A stretch of 64,000 nucleotides of DNA from Gadus chalcogrammus. Its lineage: Eukaryota > Chordata > Actinopteri > Gadiformes > Gadidae. The notes under the pieces were generated by a model, which worked only from the letters and a program-made list of their open reading frames with translations, searched no databases and had not been told where the DNA came from. Below are positions 34,113 to 47,482 of the stretch, in pieces; position 1 is the stretch's first letter, and each line of letters begins with the position of its first letter. A program made the translations under genes and the position numbers. The stretch is taken from contig NC_079419.1 of assembly GCF_026213295.1 (NCBI RefSeq), forward strand, positions 22,404,818 through 22,468,817, read 5' to 3'.

Positions 34113-37100
34113 TACTTTTTTATCTTTTTTAATCTTAAAAGTACACACATACCGACACAATACATAAAACAAATACAAGTAAAAAGAACAGTAGAACAGT
34201 TAGGGAGTAGTCTGTTTGTAAATTGACTAATGTTCTGTGAAAACAAAATCAGGCCTTTGGGGCGTTACAAAGTGAATCCACTTTTTAAAGTGTGAGGTAA
34301 ATTGCTCTGATTTATGATTGACAAATGCAGTGATCTTTTCCATCTTGTAAATGTCCATTGTGATGTCCATCCATCCATTGAGAGTTGGGCTCTCCTGTGA
34401 TAACCACTTCCTGGTTAAAGACTTTTTAGCTGCAACCAACAAAATGTTCAATAAGTATTTGTCCTTTTTCAACCAGGCCATGGGTAAATTCCCAAAGTAC
34501 ATGGTCTTGATTTCTAAGGGCAGAACATCTTTGAAAATGTCTTGTAGGGCATTGTGTATCCCCTTCCAGTAGTCTGCGATAATCGGGCAGTCCCAAAAAA
34601 TGTGGAAGTGGTTTGCGTGCTGGTTACCGCAGTTCCTCCAACATATAGGAGGTGTTCCATCATAGTGTGATTTCTGAGAGTGTGTTATAAAGTATCTAAT
34701 CAAGTTCTTCCAGTTATATTCCCTCCATTTATGTGAGCTGGTACATTCCCAATGAAACCTCCACATTATTGTCCATTCCTCTTCAGATACATTCACCCCA
34801 CCTTCTTGTTCCCATTTTTGCCTAATGTATAAAGTTGAATGTGTTTTAAGATTTGACAGCATTTTGTACACACATGAAATTATTCCCCCATTTACATCAG
34901 AGTTATATGCTTTCCTAAACATTTCTATCAAGTTAACATTTATCTCCAACACATTTTTCATCTTCATATTAATATAATGTCGCATTTGCAGATACCGATA
35001 GAAATCCTTTTTTTCCAAAAGGTATTTCTTTTTGAGTGAATCAAAACTGAGCATCGTTCCTCCTTTCATTACCTTACATAAAGCTGTTAATCCCTTAAGT
35101 TTCCAGTCCTTAAATCTACTGTCCAGTTGGTTAGGAATGAAGTCTGAGTCATATGCACACCATTTAAGAAACATAATATCTCCTCCTAATTTATATTCTT
35201 TTTGTGATAATTTTCCACATTTTTAGAGTTCATTTCACCCATGGATTCTCAATACTGTTAAGGTAATTTTGTAGATTATTGTCTGCTATAATTGCTTGTA
35301 TTGGGGTGGAACACATTTTCTCCTCAATAGATTTCCATTAAGCATTATATTTTGGGTTGCACCAATATATAATAGTTCCTATCTGTGTTGCCAGGTAATA
35401 GTCTCTGAGAGAGGGCAGACCCCATCCCCCTTTGTCTTTTGTCAGTTGTAGAGTTTTGAGACGGACCCTTGGTCTTTTGCTTTGCCATATATATCTTGAC
35501 AGCATTTTTTCCCACTCGTTGAATTGGCTTTGATTGATCTCAATTGGTAGGGTCTGAAGAAGGTACAATAATCGAGGTAATATACTCATTTTAATAGATT
35601 CAATTCTTGAAGATAGGCCAAAGAAAGGGATTAGGTTCCATCTTGCTATATCTTCCTTAATCTTTTTCTGTACTGGTAGGTACTTACATTCTAATAATTT
35701 TGTAAGATCTATGGGTATATTAATCCCCAAATAACTGATGGATTTTGTTTGCCATATCAATGGGTATTTCTCCTTAATTTCTTCAGGTGGGCTGTAATTA
35801 TATGAAAGTAATTGGGTCTTACTTATGTTAACCTTGTATCCCGACAATTTACCATATTGTTCAAATTATTCCATCAATTTAGGTAAAGTGTTTGTCGGCT
35901 GCCCCAAAAAACACAAAATATCATCCGCATAACAGGCCAAAGTCTCTTTGATAGAAATTCCCCTTATATCTTTGTTTTGTCTAAAATGTTGAACCAGTGG
36001 TTCTAAATATAGAGCGAAAAGTAAAGGTGACCATGCACAGCCCTGTCTGGTGCCTCTTTCGAGGGTAAAACTGTTAGATAGATATCCGTTGACTTTAATT
36101 CTGGCCGTAGGATTGTTATACAATGCTTGTATCGTTTTTATAATTGTATCATGAAGGCCAAACCTGTGTAACACTCTGTAAAGAAAAACCCAATTAACTG
36201 AATCAAATGCTTTTTCAGCGTCAACACTTATTACTATTGCCTCAATCTTATTTTTTTGTATATAATCTATGATGTGTAATTTCTTTCTTATATTGTCTTG
36301 CGTTTGGCGTTGCTGTACAAAAAACCTGTCTGGTCATTTTGGATCAATGTCGGTAGGAACTCTTCTAATCGTCTTGCCATAATCGAGGTAAATAATCTGT
36401 AGTCCACGTTAAGAACAGATATTGGTCGATATGACCCACAATCCGTCTTATCCTTACCTTCTTTTGGTATAGCCGATATGATTGCCTCCTTCCAGCTGGG
36501 TGGCGTTTGCGCCTTTTTTTAAAGCCCAGTTCAGTGTGGGAAGTATAAAAGGTGTTAATTCATTTTTTAATTCCTTATACCACTCTGCTGTATAGCCGTC
36601 TGATCCTGGCGATTTATTTGATTTAAGTCTACTAATCGCATTTTTTAATTCCCCTTGTGTTATATCAGCAGTCATTATTCCATTTTGTTCTTCGTTTAAT
36701 GTGGGAAAATCTAAAGAATTTAGAAAATTGTCAATTTGGGCAATATTTCCTCCTGGGACATTAGAGTATAAGGTTCTGTAAAACACCTCGAAAGCTTCCT
36801 GAATTTCACTTAATTTATTTTGTATTCTTTTTGTTCTCGGATTTCTAATTCTATGAATTGTATTTTCTGCAATTTTTTTCTGCAATTTCCAGGCCAATAT
36901 CTTCATAGATTTAGATCCACTTTCATAGTATCTCTGTTTAAAGAACATTAGATTTTTTTAATTGCTTGTGTAGCTAAATCATTGATTTCGTTCCTAATTC
37001 TTTTTATATCCTCCAATATCTTTTGCTCAGAATGTAATTTATGTTTTCTTTCTAGTTCCTTCAATTTGTTTTTCAATTCTTCATTTTTTTCATTCCACAT

Positions 37101-37497
37101 TTTCTTCTTGTATGATGAAAAAGCTATAATTCTCCCTCTTAATACAGTCTTTAAGGCATCCCATAGAATGGGAGGTGTGACCTCATCATTATCATTAGAC
37201 TCTAAGTAGAGGCTTATTTCTCTCTTAATTTGTTCCTTAAATTTAGAATCATTGAGCAGACTTGAATTACATTTCCACGTGGTATTCTTTGGTTCCAGGT
37301 TTAAGTCAACATATAAGTAGATAGGTGCATGATCTATCGTAGATCTATCGTCCCAATTCCACACTCATTCATGACATCCTAATCTTTTCCAAATGTTATA
37401 AAATAATCTATTCTTTAATACGAGGAGTGTGGGGCAGAGTAGTGTGTATAATCTCTCCTGTTAGGGAAAAGGTTTCTCCATATGTCGATTAGACCCA
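34113..37497 (-). mobile_element. L1-clade LINE, 5'-truncated
   Basis: Read on the minus strand: the end of an apurinic-type endonuclease (DHAPIYLY near 37330, preceded by a broken stretch to 37497), a linker, and the RT with KSNKSPGSDGYTAEWYK (36600), GTRQGCAWSPLLFALYLEPL (about 36030) and CYADDILCFLG (about 35900). Then come KTQLLSYNY, SYLGINI and GGWGLPSLRDYY, and the long C-terminal part to the stop at 34227 with a CWRNCG…HFHIFWDC Cys/His segment. The pieces fall in several frames with breaks near 37370, 36450, 35865 and 35180-35340, so it is dead. A T-rich stretch at 34100-34140 may be its poly(A) end. Confidence 0.88.
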
Positions 37498-37787
37498 CCT
37501 CCTCAGTGGCGCAAAAAATGGGTATGCACTATATGCAGCTTATAGGGGCGGCGCACCAGAGGGGGCGCCAAAGTGATGGAAGAGAAATTATTTGAGTCTG
37601 CATTTTCTGTATTTTATTTAGTTTTTAGCACATCACATCTACACATAGTAGATTAACTTACATATGTTAATTCAGTGCAGATAAAACAAAACATTCAACA
37701 GTAAACAAACAATTAAAACAAAAACAAAGAAAAACAGAGCCTGTGGGAAAACGTGATGTAGACAAAAAGATGAAATACATACCTATG
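37498..37787. other. Fragment of an outer hAT-like element
   Basis: CAGTGGCGCAAAAAATGGGT at 37506 looks like a hAT terminus, followed by GGGGCGGCGCACCAGAGGGG. The rest is AT-rich and non-coding up to the next hAT at 37788. Its right end was not found. Confidence 0.35.
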
Positions 37788-37936
37788 CAGTGGCGGCTGG
37801 TGAATTTTATTTTAGGGGGGGCTGAATGTTTGTAAACCAAACCCCTGTGGGGGGTCTGGGGGCATCCTCCCCCCGAATTTTTTTTTGTGATTTTCCCAAA
37901 CAAATGAAGCATTCTGGTGCATTCTGACAAAATAAT

Positions 37937-38399
37937 TAGAGCTGTCAGTTAAACGCGCTATTAAAGGCGTTAACGCAAACCAATTTTAACGGCGTTAAAA
38001 ATTGCATCGCACGATTAACGCAATTATTTTATTTAAAAAAATAAAAAATAAAAAATTTTCTTTGGCTCAAAACAAAGAAGCAGTAGCCTGACTGCTATGT
38101 TCAAATGACATTTGTTCAAAGCAGTCATTTAATTGCACTATAGGCTCTTTTTTTGTATCGTCCTGTTTTGATCAGTATATGCCAATGTTGTTATCAATAA
38201 AAAATCATTTGCACAAGGCAAGCCGATGCACTTCACCATGTTGATAAGAGAATTAAAGTGAGAGGAATTATAGGACAAAAAAATCAAGGGATATTTAGCA
38301 TATAAAAATAATTTGCGATTAATCGCGATTAATCGTGAGTTAACTATGACATTAATGCGATTAATCACGATTAAATATTTTAATCGCTTGACAGCTCTA
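37937..38399. mobile_element. MITE with TAGAGCTGTCA ends
   Basis: It starts TAGAGCTGTCAGTTAAACGCG and ends CGCTTGACAGCTCTA, with a perfect 8-bp duplication AAAATAAT (37929-37936 and 38400-38407). Subterminal GCGATTAATCGCGATTAATC motifs fill the right end. An 8-bp duplication fits a hAT-type MITE. No coding capacity. Confidence 0.9.
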
Positions 38400-38564
38400 A
38401 AAATAATAAAGACAAAATAGAACATTTCCTTACAAAGACAAATGGAGCCGGGAACCAAGTTTAAACTTAATTTATTTTCCTTGTAGAATTAAGCAAGATT
38501 AAAAGTGCAATTACATCAATAATAATTGGGAATTATACACATTCTCTCTCTGTCTCTGTGAGTG

Positions 38565-38711
38565 AGAGTGAGTGAGTGAGTGAGTGAGTGAGTGAGTGAG
38601 TGAGTGAGTGAGTGAGTGAGTGAGTGAGTGAGTGAGTGAGTGAGTGAGTGAGTGAGTGAGTGAGTGAGTGAGTGAGTGAGTGAGTGAGTGAGTGAGTGAG
38701 TGAGTGAGTGA
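38565..38711. repeat. (TGAG)n microsatellite
   Basis: About 146 bp of uninterrupted GTGA/TGAG tetranucleotide. Confidence 0.95.
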
Positions 38712-38855
38712 TTCTAAAATGGGTGAGTATGTTACGGCCAATCTACTGTGTTGGTAACTTCACTCATAAATCTATCTACAGTCAAGTATGCATTTAGACA
38801 AATAGATAAAATATCAATATAATATGTGCAACTTTTTTTGTGTGGTTGTTCAAGA

Positions 38856-39130
38856 CACACTGAAGGCATGATGCCACCATAGGTTTGCAGAGAACCTCAT
38901 ACAATATGCACACTGAAGGCATGATGCCACCATTGGTTTGCAGAGAACTACATACAATATGCATACTGAAGGCATGATGCCACCATAGGTTTGCAGAGAA
39001 CTATTATACAATCTGCACACTGAAGGCATGATGCCACCATAGGTTTGCAGAGAACTATATACAATATACACACAAAAGGCATGATGCCGCCATAGGTTTT
39101 CAGAGAACTACAAACAATATGCACACTGAA
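38856..39130. repeat. 55-bp tandem repeat inside the hAT
   Basis: Five tandem copies of a unit of about 54-58 bp containing ACTGAAGGCATGATGCCACC and TAGGTTTGCAGAGAACT. The array abuts the broken 3' end of the transposase remnant at 39157. A partial extra copy of the flanking sequence occurs at 39700-39722. Confidence 0.9.
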
Positions 39131-39156
39131 GCTGCACACTTGATTCAGGATTCTCA

Positions 39157-40190
39157 TAGATCAGACAGTTCCGTCTTGAGCTTTGCCTTGTTCAGCGTGG
39201 GATATGCCTTCACAGTGGCATTCAGAGCATCAGCAGGAAATGAATGGCAGTACCTTTCAAACATATTTCCTTGTACTAAGGTAGCACTCACAAGGTGGCC
39301 AGTGAAAGAGAACCTCGCTTTGGTGTGAGCCAGGATGGTGTCCCAGACCTCTTCAGACAGCCTCTGCTTCGCCTCTTCTGTCAAAGCCTTCCTTGGTCTG
39401 TCGGTTCCTGATGGCTCTTGCAGCTGGTCAGAGTCTCTGAATGCTAACAAACCAATAATGTGTTTGTTAGGCTGTGTACAGTACTGTAGTCTACGTGATG
39501 CACATGTTCACACTTTATCCAGTAAAAAGATGTCAGCATACCCACTTAAAATGGGCAGGAATGCATAATGTTAATGTTAAACACTATGTTTTTTATCTAT
39601 TGTGTTGGTAACTTCACTCATAAATCTATACAGTCAAGTATGGATTTAGACAAATACGATCAACTATCAATATAATATGGGCAACCTTTTATTTGTGGTT
39701 GTTCAAGACACACTGAAGGCATGCTGAGTATACCCACTTAAAAGGGGCAGGGATGCATAATGTTAGTGTTAAACACTGTTTTTTAAGCTATCCATTGCGC
39801 CTCGCCTAACCAGGATGTCCAGCACAGAGTAAAGCATGCTAGATTACACCACTGGCAATATATTATAAAAAAGAACACAAATACAGTCTCCTTTCATGCA
39901 TATGTTCTCATAACAAAGCTTTGCTTTGAGAAGGATCAAATAAAATAATTGTTATCTTACCTAATGGTCTGCACACTGCTTGTGAAGCTCTCGAGGGCCC
40001 ATTTGATGAAAACTGCATCAATGTCCTTCTTCTGGAGCTTCTGGTACAGAATGTCAGCATGCGACCGCTTTTTTATTAATTTTGGTCTTGGAGGTCCTGA
40101 TTGTTTTAATGCCAATTTATCTAAATTGGATCGTCGACTAAACGAAACTTCTTTCAGAGACGCAACGGAATTGCACACATCAGCAGCCAT
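39157..40190 (-). pseudogene. ZMYM1-like hAT transposase remnants
   Basis: The minus-strand piece 40190-39957 starts at ATG and reads CNSVASLKEVSFSRRSNLDK…RPKLIKKR, then ends at a splice-like GTAAGATAA. A second piece, 39450-39157, reads EEAKQRLSEEVWDTILAHTK, FSFTGHLV and LNKAKLKTELSDL, which I recognise from the C-terminal half of ZMYM1-like hAT transposases, just before the dimerisation region. A one-base shift near 39160 follows, and the end is replaced by the 55-bp repeat. The DDE core is absent. The first piece is assigned by position and by its place in the element rather than by a clear motif. Confidence 0.55.
39600..39780. repeat. Segmental copy of 38740-38880 sequence
   Basis: GTTGGTAACTTCACTCATAA and the following 110 bp repeat the sequence at 38748-38870 with few differences, indicating a local duplication within the hAT. 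Confidence 0.75.
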
Positions 40191-40578
40191 GTTGAAATTA
40201 GCAAGTGATTTGATCGAAGATATCCCTTCGCGCTCTTTGCCCAGTTACGGATGACCCAAGCATGTTAGGGTGAGTCCCAAATCCCCAATGAAAATGCATT
40301 GAAGGCTCATTTTCTGAAAAAAAAGTTTTAACATGACAGTCAACAGAGAATCCTTGGGCGATTTTTCCACGTCAATGAATTCGCCCAGAGAGAGGCGGGA
40401 CCATTTGAAACGCGATTTGAATCTGACGATTCTGATTGGACAATGACAGGTAATATGTCTAGAACACTGAAAACTACTTTTGCTGCGATAGAATTTGTTA
40501 GAAAAAAAATCGCCCCCATACACCATCCGCCCCTGTACCTATGTAAAGATAAGCGCAGCTCAAGTAGCTGCCTTACCT

Positions 40579-41505
40579 TTAAATGCAAACACACTTTGAG
40601 CCAGTGTCCTTATTGTTGTCTAAGTAAAGTATCCACTTCTGCCATCTCTTAGCATACAAATCTAACCTCAAACCTAACACACAAGTCAGTCGTTCCATTG
40701 TCCTTATTTCCTGAATGACATCAAACCATTGTTGCTGTTTAGGTGAATCAGGCTTATACCAGCTTCTAGTTATGGTTTTCCTTGCTGCTGTAAGGAGAAC
40801 TTTTACCAAGTATCTGTCCCTCTGTAGAGTAATCAGTGAAATGTGACCAAAGTACAAGACAGTGCATGACAAAGGATCTTATATCCAAGCACATTAATTA
40901 AGACTAAATGTACATCTTTCCAAAATGACCACAGTTTTTCACAACTCCAAAAAATATGTGTGTGGTGTGCTTCTAAGCAGCCACACTGTCTCCAACATGG
41001 CTGGGGTGTTGAAAATGCTTTACTACTGATTTTAGGTGTAATAAAAAACCGCACCAAATTTTTCCAGTTGAAAACCCTCAGTTGTTGTGAACTTGTGGAA
41101 GTATGTTGAGTTTCACACATATCGTACTATACATCTGATGAAATTTCTACGTTTAATTCTTTTTCCCACCTTAATTTTAGATACAATGTTGAGTTGCCCA
41201 TACATTCCATAATACTGTCATAAAACATGGAGATTACTTTTAAACTTTTACTATTTGGTTTATATGAATTGATCATATTCTTTATAACTGGGTTTATTTC
41301 GTGAGAAATTTCCATCTTAATTTCTTTATTATAATAATCTCTAAATTGTATATACCTAATTGTATATACCTACCAAATTTTTTGTAATGATTACCCCTAA
41401 ATATTTTATTTCTTCCATATCCCATCTTAAATCATGCCTATGTTTTATTTCTTCTGAAGGTTTGTAATTAAATGACAAAAGTTGTGTCTTTGTAATATTT
41501 AGGCT
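40579..41505 (-). mobile_element. L1-clade LINE 3' fragment
   Basis: Minus-strand pieces KTQLLSFNYKPSEEIK (about 41440), YLGVIITKN, ENWKNL-like FNWKNLVRFFITPK (about 41050), CWRQCGCLEAHHTHIFWSC (about 40960) and VLLTAARKTITRSWY (about 40790) parallel the C-terminal part of the L1 copy at 34.2-35.8 kb, so this is a related but diverged copy. Frames are broken. Its 5' side is cut at 41505 by the GGCTGCATCCGAATAC element. Confidence 0.8.
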
Positions 41506-42120
<615 letters not shown>

Positions 42121-42690
42121 ATGCAGGGGTCCAAGAAGTGTGCATTTCGCCGGCACAACGCAACAAGAAATGTGCGTTTCGCCGGCACAGCGCGAAGCAT
42201 GTGTTCAAAACGCTACCCTGAACCTGTGGATACAAAGGATTTGACTGTGGTAGGAGTAGCGAGAAGTCAGAGTAGCGTTTTCGCGGCGAAATTTTGTAGA
42301 AGATATACAATTTCCTCGTTTATTGCGCCCCCTAATGGCGAAATTTTCCGAAATTTTTATCGAACGACATTAAGATTAGCACCAACATGCACCAATTTTG
42401 GATTAGCACCAAAATTTGGACTCGATCCGATGTCTAATTTTGGATTTCTTTGGATTTTTGATATTCCACGTCTAATTTAGCTAATAAACCAATATTCAAA
42501 ACGCTACCGTTTCGTCGTGGAAGGTCGGATCAAAAAAGTGTTCCATGCATTCTTTGCGTGTGCGTCTGAAGATGTCGTGTGCAAGGACCTGATAGACCCG
42601 GAGAATACGACGGGGGAGGATCGGCTGTGGCGACCCATTGCCTAATGCTGAGGTGTTGACACTGTAACCGTGGAGCCTTCCCTTCTTGAA
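42121..42690. other. Unassigned sequence with short internal repeats
   Basis: GTGCATTTCGCCGGCACA and a near copy occur at 42139 and 42170. TTCAAAACGCTACC occurs at 42207 and 42495. Neither an open frame nor a recognised repeat explains the region. Confidence 0.3.
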
Positions 42691-42692
42691 GG

Positions 42693-42902
42693 TTGGACGC
42701 AGATGTGAAGAAGAACGACCCCAAGAGGCATACAGGCCCGGGCGCCACGCACAGACCCAGCATCTTCCCCGGAGGAGCAGCAGTAATGATGGCCTTACAA
42801 AGGTCTGGAACACCCCACAAGAAAGAATTGACAAACACTCATGGCAACATTGCGGCTGATGCAGCTGCTAAAAAAGCTGCCCTTCTACCTACCATCCAAT
42901 GA
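42693..42902 (+). pseudogene. Possible retroviral RNase H end fragment
   Basis: A short frame ends with THGNIAADAAAKKAAL, which resembles the final helix of retroviral RNase H (G-N-x-x-A-D-x-A-A-K-x-A-A). Nothing before or after it can be assigned securely, so this is a weak call of an old endogenous retrovirus fragment. Confidence 0.3.
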
Positions 42903-44856
42903 TCCCTGATTGTAGCGGAAGAAAACCGACCCCCAGCAACCAAGGCAAATCTCGCTCTCATGCAAGCTAAGCCCTAAAAGTACGAGGCAAAACAGTGTGG
43001 TTACACCGAACCCACCACACCGGTCCCAGACAGATATCAAGCAACACCTCCAGGAAATTGCAGCCTCTGAAGACCCTCCTCCCACCAACGTTTCACTGAC
43101 CCTGGTCTCCGATCCAGAGTCACCCCGTTAACACCATCAAAGCTAGCAGACTATAACACATATATAACCAACAATGACCTTGAATCCCTATTATTTTCTT
43201 CGTAAGACTTGCTGATGCAATTCAGATGTCATTTATATTCCCCCAAACCTGATGCTGTGCCAATTTTGTATGAAAACTCACAGGACTGTGACCTTGAGGA
43301 CGACGTGGACACAGCGAATCCCTCCTATCAGAGCCACCAAGTCAAGTCCATGGAGCGCGGGGGGTTCAACTATAGGGTGTGCTCAGTCTTGGTCATGGTG
43401 AAGCAAAGAGAACTCCATGGCCATTTAGAGGAGCTGATCCAGCTACCAGGATGACAGCCACCAATCAAATAATCAATATTTGTCAAATGTCTTTTTGTCT
43501 TTCTTTTTTTTTTACATGAAATTCTGTCATTGTCATTTGCCGTCCTATAGCAATTTATATGCATTTTGTTTACATTACATTATGTGAGTCTTTCAGCCTC
43601 AAAGGGGCGAATGATGTAAATTATGTCTATGCTATTTCTGATGACATGTTTCAAGCCAACAACAGTTATGAATTGTTTCTTCACCACATAATGGACAACA
43701 CCATGTAAGGTTTTTATGATTTAGTAGATAAGTTAAAGACTACAAACATGGCCAGTTTGCCATTTCCGCTAAAACCAAGACAGACAAAAGGTTTACCTGG
43801 GTAAACTAGAACATGTAGGCGTGGCTTATTTACCATTCTGTCCACTCCCAAAATATAAACAGTTTGTTTAACTGTGTTCGGGAGATGCTTCATGAACCAC
43901 CTCCAGAACGCAGTCTCTGTTAGAATAAACCACGTGTTTATGTGGGTCATATCTAGCCCAAGACGACCATTAAACAAAGGATCTAAATCAGTTTTGAAAG
44001 GTGCTATACAGTAAATAAAACTTTACTTACAAATTGAATAGAATATTTCGAAGGGTTTATTTTCTAAGAAACATTTTTGTTTAGATGTTTAATGATGGGG
44101 TTAGAGGTAGAATATCCTATGACCCATGTCTTTGGTCTCTGTGCCAGTACTTCATCAGCATTCATCTGTGAATATGCTCTTTGAATGCCGAAGGGCTAGA
44201 TGGCATTGTAGAGTCGTTTTTCAAGCACAGAAGTAATATTGGAAGTTTTGTGTGACAGTCAATGACAATATAGTAAATAATTACATAACATAATAACATT
44301 CCAACTCGTTCTCTATTAGAACCAATGATGAACGTAGACGGTGGCGGACAATGGTTTTACAATTGTGAACATCCTCCGCTTGTCCCTCTTTTATCTGATC
44401 CATCTGTTTACTGACGGCGAGAATGAACCAGAAACATGGCACAATTGAGAGGGCCAGCACGTGTCTTGTGTTGCTCCTATATGAGTTTAAAGGGCACCTA
44501 TTTTACAGCCAGGTTTGACTGTGATTAATTACCAGCCGTTGCAAAATCTGCCCTGCCCTGTCACTTGTTGTCATCACAAGTGGGAGTGTCTACATACATG
44601 TTAAGGCTTTGACCACGAACTTCGTAATACGAATATAATTCAAATATAAAAAGAAATATTCTAAATAATATTAGGCAGCCCTTAATATTCAAACCTGTTA
44701 CGGGCATTATTTTTTGTAAATGTCTTATTTGAAGGTTGTTTACAATTCAGATTCCGCGGCTTTTTCAGGCCCGGTGATGTTGTGTTGTGAGCTCATTAGC
44801 AAGGCTATCATTGGTCATCTGGGTTTGCGCAATTTTTTTGCCAATTTTGCATAACA
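42903..44856. other. No recognisable gene
   Basis: Mixed AT-rich sequence with short unrelated open frames. AAAGGGCACCTATTTTACAG at 44490 and TCATCACAAGTGGGAGTGTC at 44573 resemble the AAAGGTCCCATGACATG and CATCACAGGTGGGCGTGTCC stretch at 52193-52290, suggesting ends of a shared MITE-like repeat. Confidence 0.35.
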
Positions 44857-47010
44857 ATGGCCGCGTCAACATCGACAACAGCCCCCGAGAAGGAGATCGA
44901 CATTTACACTCCTGACAATTTGAAAAGCAACGTGTGGCGCTACTATGGGTTCGCAAATACACAGGGGAAAATAACAATGAAGGATAAAGTAATATGTAGG
45001 ACCAAACTCTCATACCACGGCTGGAGGTGGAGGGGGTGAAGGTGAAGGGATTCGGGCCAAGACAGGCCAGAATCGACACCGTGCTGTCACCTTCACGAGG
45101 CCTTCCCTATGTCTGTTAAAGTAAACAACAGATTTGCTGACAAGGTTCATTTGCGTAGATATGAGGCCCATTAACGCGATATATGGGTGCGGGTTTCAAT
45201 TTTTGATCCACGAGCTAGAGCCAAGATTCAAGATCCCCTGCTTCCGGACCATCAGTTGTGTAATAACGAAGCTGTACGAAACAACCAAAGATGGCATTAG
45301 GGGAATGCTGCGTGGAGAAAAACTCGGACTGACCACTGATGGGTGGAGTTCTTTGGCTACCGAGTCCAATGTTACGGTCACAGCCCATTTCATCGATGAG
45401 GACTAGGAGATGAGAAATGTCGTCCTCGACACGTCTGAGCTTCACATAGCAGTGAATGTCTCTACATGCATCGACAGTAATCTACAAGAATTTCAAGTGG
45501 CGCAGGAGTCTGTGCTATAATGCGACCAACTATGTCAATGCTGTAGAGCGGTACTTGAGGATCACGGATATCCTGTGCATGGCTCACACAATTAACCTGG
45601 CAGCGAGAAAGGGGCTTTCAGAGCCTTCCGTTGCAACAGCAGTCAAAGGCCTGAAGGCTGCCGCTCAGCATTTCAAGCACTCCCCTACAGACAGCTACCT
45701 CCTGGAGGCCAAGCAGAAGCTCCTTAGTCTCAAACCAGTCCAGCTGATCAACGACTGCGCCACTCGCTGGAACAGTACATACGACATGATCTGTCGGGCA
45801 GCTGATCAACAAGCCCCTGTTGCAGCAGTGATAATGGAGAAGAAACTCAGCCGTCTGGAGCTCAGCAGTGTGGAGTGGACGCTGATGGAAAAGGTCAGTA
45901 ACGTTGGCTAATTATGTTGGGTGGTCTAATAATATTATATTCCTAATGTTAACATTACTGTTTGCAAATGGAATAACATGTATAAGCCAAGTTAACGCTG
46001 GCTAAGCTAAGTTTGTGTTTTGTGTAACGTCAAGTGGCACATAGCTGCGCTTAATAGCTAGCAGCTAGCTATCTAATGTTAGTGGCGCTAGAATGAGTTT
46101 GTAATTAAATATGTGTTTGTCCGGCAGGTGAAAGACGTGCTGCAGCCGTTCAAAGTAGCCACCCAGGCGCTGTCAACAGAAGACTACCCAACAGCATCAG
46201 CGGTCCTTCCCCTGCAGTATGTGCTTCTGACACAACTAAAGCCCTCCACCGAGGTCCCGGCAGGACTAAGACAGATGAAAACCATGTTGTCAACTGATCT
46301 GAAGGCGCGATATGGCCCCAACAAAGATGCATTCTTGCTACTGAACACAGCCAGCTACCTCGACCCCCGTTTCCACCGGCTGGTTCGTTTGGAACAAGAA
46401 TCGCGGCAGGCAGTGCGAGATAAGGTTCAGAGGGAGCTTGCAGACCTCAGCGAGGAGACAGGCGTGGAAGGCCAAGAGGAGAATGCCACCACTACGGCGC
46501 CCAGCAGCGCAAGGAAAAGAATGCTCAGTGCGATGGGGGACCTCTCTGGCGTTGTTTACTGCCAAAATTCGGCCGGAGCAGGTAATAATTATGATATTCA
46601 ATAAGAAATAATACAAAACGTTTCAATTATCGAGTGCCTTTCATAACAACTCAAACTCGCCATGTATAGCCCTGCATTGAAAAAAATAAAGTGCAGTATA
46701 AAACGTAGCAAATTAATTTATTTTTAACAGTTAGACCGAGTGAAGATGTGATCCAAAGAGAATTTTTTGCCTACAACAATGAGCCCCCACCCCCGTCTGA
46801 CAGCAACCCCCTGTACTGGTGGAAGGAGAGAAGCCCCAAGTACCCCCATCTCGCCCGGCTACCTGGCAATATGCAGGACATCCGTGAGGTCGGAACGAGT
46901 GTTTTCCACCGCGGGGAACATCGTCTCAAAGCAACGCTCTTCCCTAGAGCCAGAACATGTGAATCACCTGGTTTTTTTGGCGAATAACTTAAAAAAGTCT
47001 GCAGCCAAAT
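44857..47010 (+). pseudogene. ZBED-like (Ac-type) hAT transposase, broken
   Basis: Exon 1 (from ATG 44857) holds a partial BED zinc finger (SNVWRYYGFANTQGK, DKVICR) that is cut short. The core follows: KLGLTTDGWSSLATESNVTVTAHF (first catalytic Asp region, about 45340), then AHTINLAARKGL (about 45590) and DCATRWNSTYDM (about 45755), ending at a GTCAGT donor after 45894. A second exon (46127-46581) begins VKDVLQPFKVATQALS after GTCCGGCAG. The last exon (from 46731) ends with SVRSERVFSTAGNIVSKQRS and LEPEHVNHLVFLANN, the hAT dimerisation domain. A stop at 45406, a deletion near 45450-45510 and a frame shift near 46870 show it is defective. Terminal repeats were not resolved. Confidence 0.85.
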
Positions 47011-47482
47011 AAAGATCAGGCTGGCTGCAGTTTATGTGAGCGATACAATTTGGCAATGGGCCGTTCGTTAATGGCTGGTAGGATGTTGTTGTTTTTTTTG
47101 GCCTACCTTTATTTTGTCTTTTCAGTTTAGCCTAACTGGCTTATTTGACTTTGATTGCTTATTTATCTTTATTTTGATGCATATTTAAGGTTTGTGTTTG
47201 ACCTTAAATAAATAAAGGTTCTGAAAACATCGTTGCCTGCCGTGCCTAGACGTTGACTGATACACTGCCCTCTGGTGGACAAAACATGTACAACTCAAGT
47301 TTGATACCATATAGACCAATTTTTTATTTGTAAACATTCGGAAGCGCGTGCAGGGTGGTGGCAGAAAACAGCGAAAGGGTATTTATTTATAACGGCAAAA
47401 GGACCACTCGGATAATAATACAAGTAGCCTAGGTAGATTTTTAAAAGATTATAGTTAATATTGATTAGATCTGATTAGTAAA

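Larger units (their letters stand above)
37788..40535 (-). mobile_element. hAT element (ZMYM1-like type), internally deleted
   Basis: It begins CAGTGGCGGCTGGTG and ends CACCATCCGCCCCTG (inverted ends) and is flanked by a perfect 8-bp duplication TACCTATG (37780-37787 and 40536-40543). It holds two minus-strand transposase remnants (40190-39957 and 39450-39157), a second MITE (37937-38399), a (TGAG)n run and a 55-bp tandem array. Most of the transposase is missing, so it would depend on a helper. Confidence 0.9.

Noticed and set aside
38511..38741. Long Ser-Leu-Thr-His repeat frame
   Set aside because: Produced entirely by the (TGAG)n microsatellite.
43209..43454. 81-codon frame with an acidic DLEDDVD segment
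   Set aside because: No recognisable family, no splice or start context, and length within chance expectation.
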